NCBI GenBank assembly: GCA_031257455.1
Contig: JAIROQ010000185.1
Coordinates: 1 to 9,125 of the forward strand
Length of the DNA stretch: 9,125 bases
Direction of reading: 5' to 3'
DNA from: Prevotellaceae bacterium
GTDB lineage: Bacteria; Bacteroidota; Bacteroidia; Bacteroidales; UBA932
Shown here: positions 6,301 through 9,125 of the stretch, piece after piece
How positions within the stretch are numbered: the first letter of the stretch is position 1
How the letters are laid out: each line of letters begins with the position of its first letter
Notes under the pieces: model-generated
What the model was told of the DNA's origin: nothing
The model's database searches: none
What the model saw: only the letters and a program-made list of their open reading frames with translations
Program-made: the position numbers and the translations under genes

Positions 6301-7167
6301 TTAAAACGTAATTTGTAATTGCATGCCTATAGCCGGTTGCCCATTGGATGCATAGGCGTCATAATTTAATAATGCCGGATGTATGCGGAATGAAAGATTA
6401 TCGGTTACATCAAAATCTTTCAAGTGCGCAAATACATTCGCATCAACAATGTTCAATACATACACCAGTACGGTAAACAGGATAGCATAGTCGCGGCTGC
6501 GGCGATAACTGTCGCGGTAATATTTAAGATTGGCGTCCGTGTACCGGCCGTTGAACTCATCCACCGTATCCGGGTCGTCATCCCTCAAAATGTCATACGC
6601 CCTGCGGTAGCGGTTATATTGTTGGTTATTGAAATCAATTAAATAACCTGTGAAAGCCAGCCCGCCGTAGATAATCGGAAGTTTCCAGTATTCGCCGTTA
6701 TAAATCTGCCCCAGTCCCGGCAGCATGGTGGAATAAAGCGTTGCACGCGCCGGCAGCACGTCTTTTGTCGTATTGTAGGATACTACGCCATCCAGTAAAC
6801 TGCTCCAGTAAACGGCTGCCGCGCCAATATAGAACCATGCGCTTTGCTTGCGGAAATGTTCTTCTCCTGTTTTTTTATACTGGTTGTGGCTATGGACGCC
6901 GGCGCCAATAAGTCCGCCTATTCCGCCCCACACTACCGGAATTTTCCAGTAATCGCGGTTATAGGCTTGCGAATAGCCGGGCAGCAACAGCGAAGCCGTC
7001 CACACTTTGGTAATCGTCAATGAATCCCTGCCGGTAAGCCCGTACCAATAATTTTTACCGGGTTCCCGCGTGCCGGGTTCTTGCGCCTGTGCCAACGAAA
7101 GCCCGCTGAAACCGGCCAAAAGAAATATAATTAAGAAAGTTTTTTTTATGTCCACGAAATTCACCAA
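6301..7167 (-). CDS. DUF5683 family envelope protein with duplicated domain
   Basis: Up to 288 residues. A hydrophobic leader (KKTFLIIFLLAGFSGLSLAQAQ) is a signal peptide or anchor. The DUF5683-type motif occurs twice: LPGYSQAYNRDYWKIPVVWG at 62-81 and LPGLGQIYNGEYWKLPIIYG at 149-168, each followed by a hydrophobic segment, with another membrane-like stretch at about 228-243. No ATG is available at the 5' end: an in-frame TAA at 7171-7173 limits the start to TTG 7167, GTG 7164 or GTG 7155. The longest form is reported, but GTG 7155 (MDIKKTFLIIF) gives the most typical signal peptide. It begins 33 bases after parB and ends 12 bases before the transglycosylase gene. The function is unknown. The same order, parA-parB-DUF5683-transglycosylase, is familiar from Bacteroidales genomes, which suggests an envelope role linked to segregation or wall growth. 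Confidence 0.85.
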   Translation of the reverse strand: MVNFVDIKKTFLIIFLLAGFSGLSLAQAQEPGTREPGKNYWYGLTGRDSLTITKVWTASLLLPGYSQAYNRDYWKIPVVWGGIGGLIGAGVHSHNQYKKTGEEHFRKQSAWFYIGAAAVYWSSLLDGVVSYNTTKDVLPARATLYSTMLPGLGQIYNGEYWKLPIIYGGLAFTGYLIDFNNQQYNRYRRAYDILRDDDPDTVDEFNGRYTDANLKYYRDSYRRSRDYAILFTVLVYVLNIVDANVFAHLKDFDVTDNLSFRIHPALLNYDAYASNGQPAIGMQLQITF

Positions 7168-7200
7168 AGATTATTACGAACTGCTGTATCCGTATATTTC

Positions 7201-8115
7201 CTAACCGTTAAAATTATTTAATTTGGTTAAAAACCCATTCATTTCTTCCTCGTTCTGGAAAGGAATGGTGATGCTGCCATTGCCTTTATTATTATGTTTG
7301 ATAGCGATGGTCACATTAAAACAACGTTTCATGGCTTCCTTTAATTCGCTATCCATACCGGCCGATATGGCTTCTTCCGGTTGTTTTTTTATTTCTTTCG
7401 GTTGCGTCATTTTCTTTACCAATTCTTCTACTTGCCGCACCGACAGTCCTTCGTCCACTGTTTTGCGAAGTACTTTGATTTGGCTTTTGTTGTCCGGAAT
7501 ACCGGCAATGGCGCGTGCATGTCCCATCGTGATGCTGTTCTCGCGAATGGCGGCCTGCACTTCCGCCGGCTGTTGCAACAGGCGCAAATAATTGGTCACG
7601 GTCGAACGCTTTTTACCGACACGCTCGCTCAGTTCTTCCTGCGTCAGGCTGCCTTCTTCCATGAGGCGTTGATAGGTAAAGGCTATTTCGAGCGCGTTCA
7701 AATCTTCGCGTTGTATATTTTCAACCAATGCGCATATCAGCACGTCTTTTTCTTCGTCATCTCCGGCGCGGACAAATACCGGTATCGTTTCCAGACCCGC
7801 CATGCGTGCGGCGCGGTAACGCCGTTCGCCGCTGATGATTTGAAATTTCCCGTTCCTGATTTCGCGTACGGTGACAGGTTGTATGATGCCCAGATTTTTT
7901 ATTGACGCCGATAACTCCTGTAAGGCGTCCTCATCAAAATGTTTGCGGGGCTGGTGGGGATTAGGTTCTATGGCTTCAATCGCTATTTCCGATCCGCCGC
8001 TGAAAGCCGGCGTTTCGACAACGTGCGCTCTTGGTTCGCGCGGCGCAACAGGTTCTGCATCCCCCAGCAAAGCGCCTATGCCTTTTCCTAATGCCTGTCT
8101 TTGGTTTTTTGCCAT
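7201..8115 (-). CDS. parB: Chromosome-partitioning protein ParB (Spo0J-like)
   Basis: 304 residues from the ATG at 8115; the frame extends two codons to a GTG at 8121, but MAKNQRQALGKGIGALL is the usual ParB opening. ParB is a CTP-dependent DNA clamp that loads at parS and spreads along DNA. Landmarks: the N-terminal ParA-interacting LGKGIGALL at 9-17, NPHQPRKHF at 52-60, the CTP-binding GERRYRAARMAG at 96-107, ENIQREDLN at 132-140, a helix-turn-helix at about 157-180 (LTQEELSERVGKKRSTVTNY), MGHARAI at 197-203 and a C-terminal dimerisation region after 250. Length is normal for a chromosomal ParB. It lies 24 bases downstream of parA. I found no match to the usual bacterial parS palindrome (TGTTTCACGTGAAACA) in the window. 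Confidence 0.97.
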   Translation of the reverse strand: MAKNQRQALGKGIGALLGDAEPVAPREPRAHVVETPAFSGGSEIAIEAIEPNPHQPRKHFDEDALQELSASIKNLGIIQPVTVREIRNGKFQIISGERRYRAARMAGLETIPVFVRAGDDEEKDVLICALVENIQREDLNALEIAFTYQRLMEEGSLTQEELSERVGKKRSTVTNYLRLLQQPAEVQAAIRENSITMGHARAIAGIPDNKSQIKVLRKTVDEGLSVRQVEELVKKMTQPKEIKKQPEEAISAGMDSELKEAMKRCFNVTIAIKHNNKGNGSITIPFQNEEEMNGFLTKLNNFNG

Positions 8116-8139
8116 GTTCACTTGGTATTTATCCGGTAA

Positions 8140-8925
8140 TTATTCCGGACGATTAGTGTTTTCGTTCTTTTTCAAAATTTCTTTGGATAAATTCAGATAA
8201 TTGTTTGCGCCGATGGAAGCGGCGTCATAAAGGATAACAGGCTTCCCGAACGATGGCGACTCGCTTAATTTTACGTTGCGCTGGATAACGGTTTGAAATA
8301 CCATGTCGGGAAAATGGCGGCGCACTTCATCGACCACCTGGTTGGCCAGCCGCAGGCGCGCATCATACATGGTCAGCAAAAAGCCTTCGATAGCTAATTC
8401 GGGATTTAAACGCGTCTGTACTATTTTTACCGTATTCAACAATTTGCCGAGCCCTTCCAGCGCAAAAAATTCACACTGCACCGGAATAATAACCGAATCG
8501 GCGGCAGTCAGGGCATTCACTGTAATCAAGCCCAGCGAGGGCGAACAGTCGATGATAATATAATCATAATCGGCCGCTATTTTTTTCAATACGGTTTTCA
8601 AGACCTTTTCACGGTTGGAAAGCTGGAGCATTTCTATTTCTGCGCCTACCAAATCAATGTGCGAAGGAATCAGTTGCAGTCCTTTGATTTCAGTATCCAG
8701 CAAGGCATTTGCCGCTTCGGAGGAACCAATCAAACATTCGTATATCGTATCGCCGGCAATGGTTTTGGTATCGAAGCCCAAGCCGGAGGTGGCATTGGCC
8801 TGCGGGTCGGCGTCAATCAGCAGTACCTTCTTTTCGAGGACGGCCAGTCCGGCAGCCAGATTGATAGCGGTGGTTGTTTTTCCCACCCCGCCTTTCTGGT
8901 TCGCAATAGCTATTATTTTTCCCAT
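8140..8925 (-). CDS. parA: Chromosome-partitioning ATPase ParA (Soj-like)
   Basis: 261 residues from the ATG at 8925. A deviant-Walker ATPase that binds DNA non-specifically in the ATP-bound dimer and is released by ParB, driving segregation of the origin region. It shows the deviant Walker A KGGVGKTT at 11-18 with signature lysine K11 and catalytic K16, the A' motif LLIDADPQ at 35-42 (D38, D40), and Walker B IIIDCSPSLG with D126. Other conserved stretches are PVQCEFFALEGL at 148-159 and RNVKLSESPSFGKPVILYD near 216-234. There is no N-terminal DNA-binding extension, so this is the short chromosomal Soj type and not a plasmid P1-type ParA. It heads the operon parA-parB-DUF5683-transglycosylase. 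Candidate -7 boxes lie at 8953-8960 and 8930-8937, and an IS30 transposase end lies about 90 bases upstream. Confidence 0.97.
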   Translation of the reverse strand: MGKIIAIANQKGGVGKTTTAINLAAGLAVLEKKVLLIDADPQANATSGLGFDTKTIAGDTIYECLIGSSEAANALLDTEIKGLQLIPSHIDLVGAEIEMLQLSNREKVLKTVLKKIAADYDYIIIDCSPSLGLITVNALTAADSVIIPVQCEFFALEGLGKLLNTVKIVQTRLNPELAIEGFLLTMYDARLRLANQVVDEVRRHFPDMVFQTVIQRNVKLSESPSFGKPVILYDAASIGANNYLNLSKEILKKNENTNRPE

Positions 8926-8929
8926 AACT

Positions 8930-8937
8930 CAAATGTA
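8930..8937 (-). promoter_or_regulatory. Second, less likely -7 box before parA
   Basis: The minus strand reads TACATTTG, a TAnnTTTG match only 5 bases before the parA ATG. Used as a promoter it would give an almost leaderless mRNA. It adjoins a direct repeat, GTATAATG/GTATAATT on the plus strand at 8935-8950. It may be chance in A/T-rich DNA. Confidence 0.2.
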
Positions 8938-8952
8938 TAATGGTATAATTTG

Positions 8953-8960
8953 CAAAAGTA
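8953..8960 (-). promoter_or_regulatory. Putative Bacteroidota -7 box for the parA operon
   Basis: The minus strand reads TACTTTTG, matching TAnnTTTG, 27 bases before the parA ATG, which allows a leader of about 20 bases. A clear TTTG -33 element is not visible at the normal spacing, so the upstream half may be weak or may have been altered by the neighbouring IS insertion. Confidence 0.5.
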
Positions 8961-9014
8961 ACAAAAATATTTGAAATAGCCCGTTTCCTGTCTTCGGGGA
9001 GGGTGCGGGTAGAT

Positions 9015-9125
9015 TCAAGTACCAAATGCAACTTTATTAATCAACGCATCGGCAAATATTTTGTAAGGTGCGTCAAAGTTAAGTAATTTTCTTGGTCTAC
9101 GGTTAATTTTATATTGGAATTGTAA
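9015..9125 (-). mobile_element. 3' end of an IS30-family transposase (partial, cut by the window edge)
   Basis: Reading the minus strand from the right edge, an open frame of 36 codons runs to a TGA at 9015-9017. It has no start in the window because the gene continues beyond it. The peptide contains INRRPRKLLNFDAPYKIF and ends KVAFGT. The N-R-R-P-R-K-x-L-x-F-x-x-P pattern near the C-terminus is characteristic of IS30-family DDE transposases, where it closes the catalytic domain. The right inverted repeat is probably close to the stop codon or overlaps it, but cannot be delimited from one end. The element lies immediately upstream of parA in the same orientation. Whether the transposase is intact cannot be judged here. 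Confidence 0.8.

Noticed and set aside
7381..7905. 174-codon plus-strand open frame antisense to parB
   Set aside because: It has shadow-type composition (F, H and Q rich) and parB is unambiguous on the other strand.
8935..8950. TATAAT motifs on the plus strand as a sigma-70 promoter
   Set aside because: Bacteroidota primary promoters use TAnnTTTG, and no plus-strand gene follows within the window; the two TATAAT copies belong to a short A/T-rich direct repeat.
8926..9014. Chromosome origin next to parAB
   Set aside because: No DnaA box cluster (TTATCCACA-like) is visible, and dnaA, gidA or rpmH are not in the window.
8813..9031. 72-codon minus-strand frame linking the IS end to parA
   Set aside because: It runs in a different frame from both the transposase end and parA and its sequence is not protein-like; both true frames are clear.

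Overview
The window looks like chromosomal DNA of a member of the Bacteroidota, most likely the order Bacteroidales. Three things point there: TAnnTTTG-type -7 promoter boxes in front of genes that lack Shine-Dalgarno sequences, A/T-rich leaders before start codons, and gene content such as a parA-parB-DUF5683-lytic transglycosylase run, an ispH-cmk pair, a secreted FISUMP protein and an IS30-type transposase end. No species can be named from the sequence.

Layout, left to right. (1) 18-1223 (+): a secreted protein with a Bacteroidales-type N-terminal domain and a C-terminal FISUMP domain, whose last 50 or so residues look like a diversified C-type-lectin-like tail. (2) 1224-1466: a convergent gap holding an 18-bp perfect palindrome, a 47-codon minus-strand open frame and three short tandem-repeat arrays; the last array encodes the end of ispH. 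(3) 1467-3030 (-): ispH and cmk, overlapping by 11 bases and probably one transcript. (4) 3125-4699 (+): an NtrC-type response regulator with receiver and AAA+ domains but no DNA-binding domain, followed 18 bases later by a small periplasmic Spy/CpxP-like protein. (5) 4777-8925 (-): a tight four-gene operon transcribed parA, parB, DUF5683 membrane protein, MltD-like lytic transglycosylase. (6) 9015-9125 (-): the last 36 codons of an IS30-family transposase, running off the window just upstream of parA and in the same orientation.

How the genes fit together: ParA and ParB run chromosome segregation, while the two downstream products act at the envelope, so the operon ties segregation to cell-wall remodelling. 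The regulator plus LTxxQ-protein pair resembles the ZraR/ZraP and CpxR/CpxP envelope-stress arrangements, but the regulator is unusual in lacking its HTH and in having GSFTSA in place of GAFTGA. IspH (isoprenoid precursors) and Cmk (CMP/dCMP phosphorylation) are housekeeping enzymes.

I did not find a clearly new multi-gene system such as a defence island, CRISPR array or retron. The best leads are the HTH-less regulator with its periplasmic partner, the par-DUF5683-MltD module next to an IS end, and the possibly diversified FISUMP tail.
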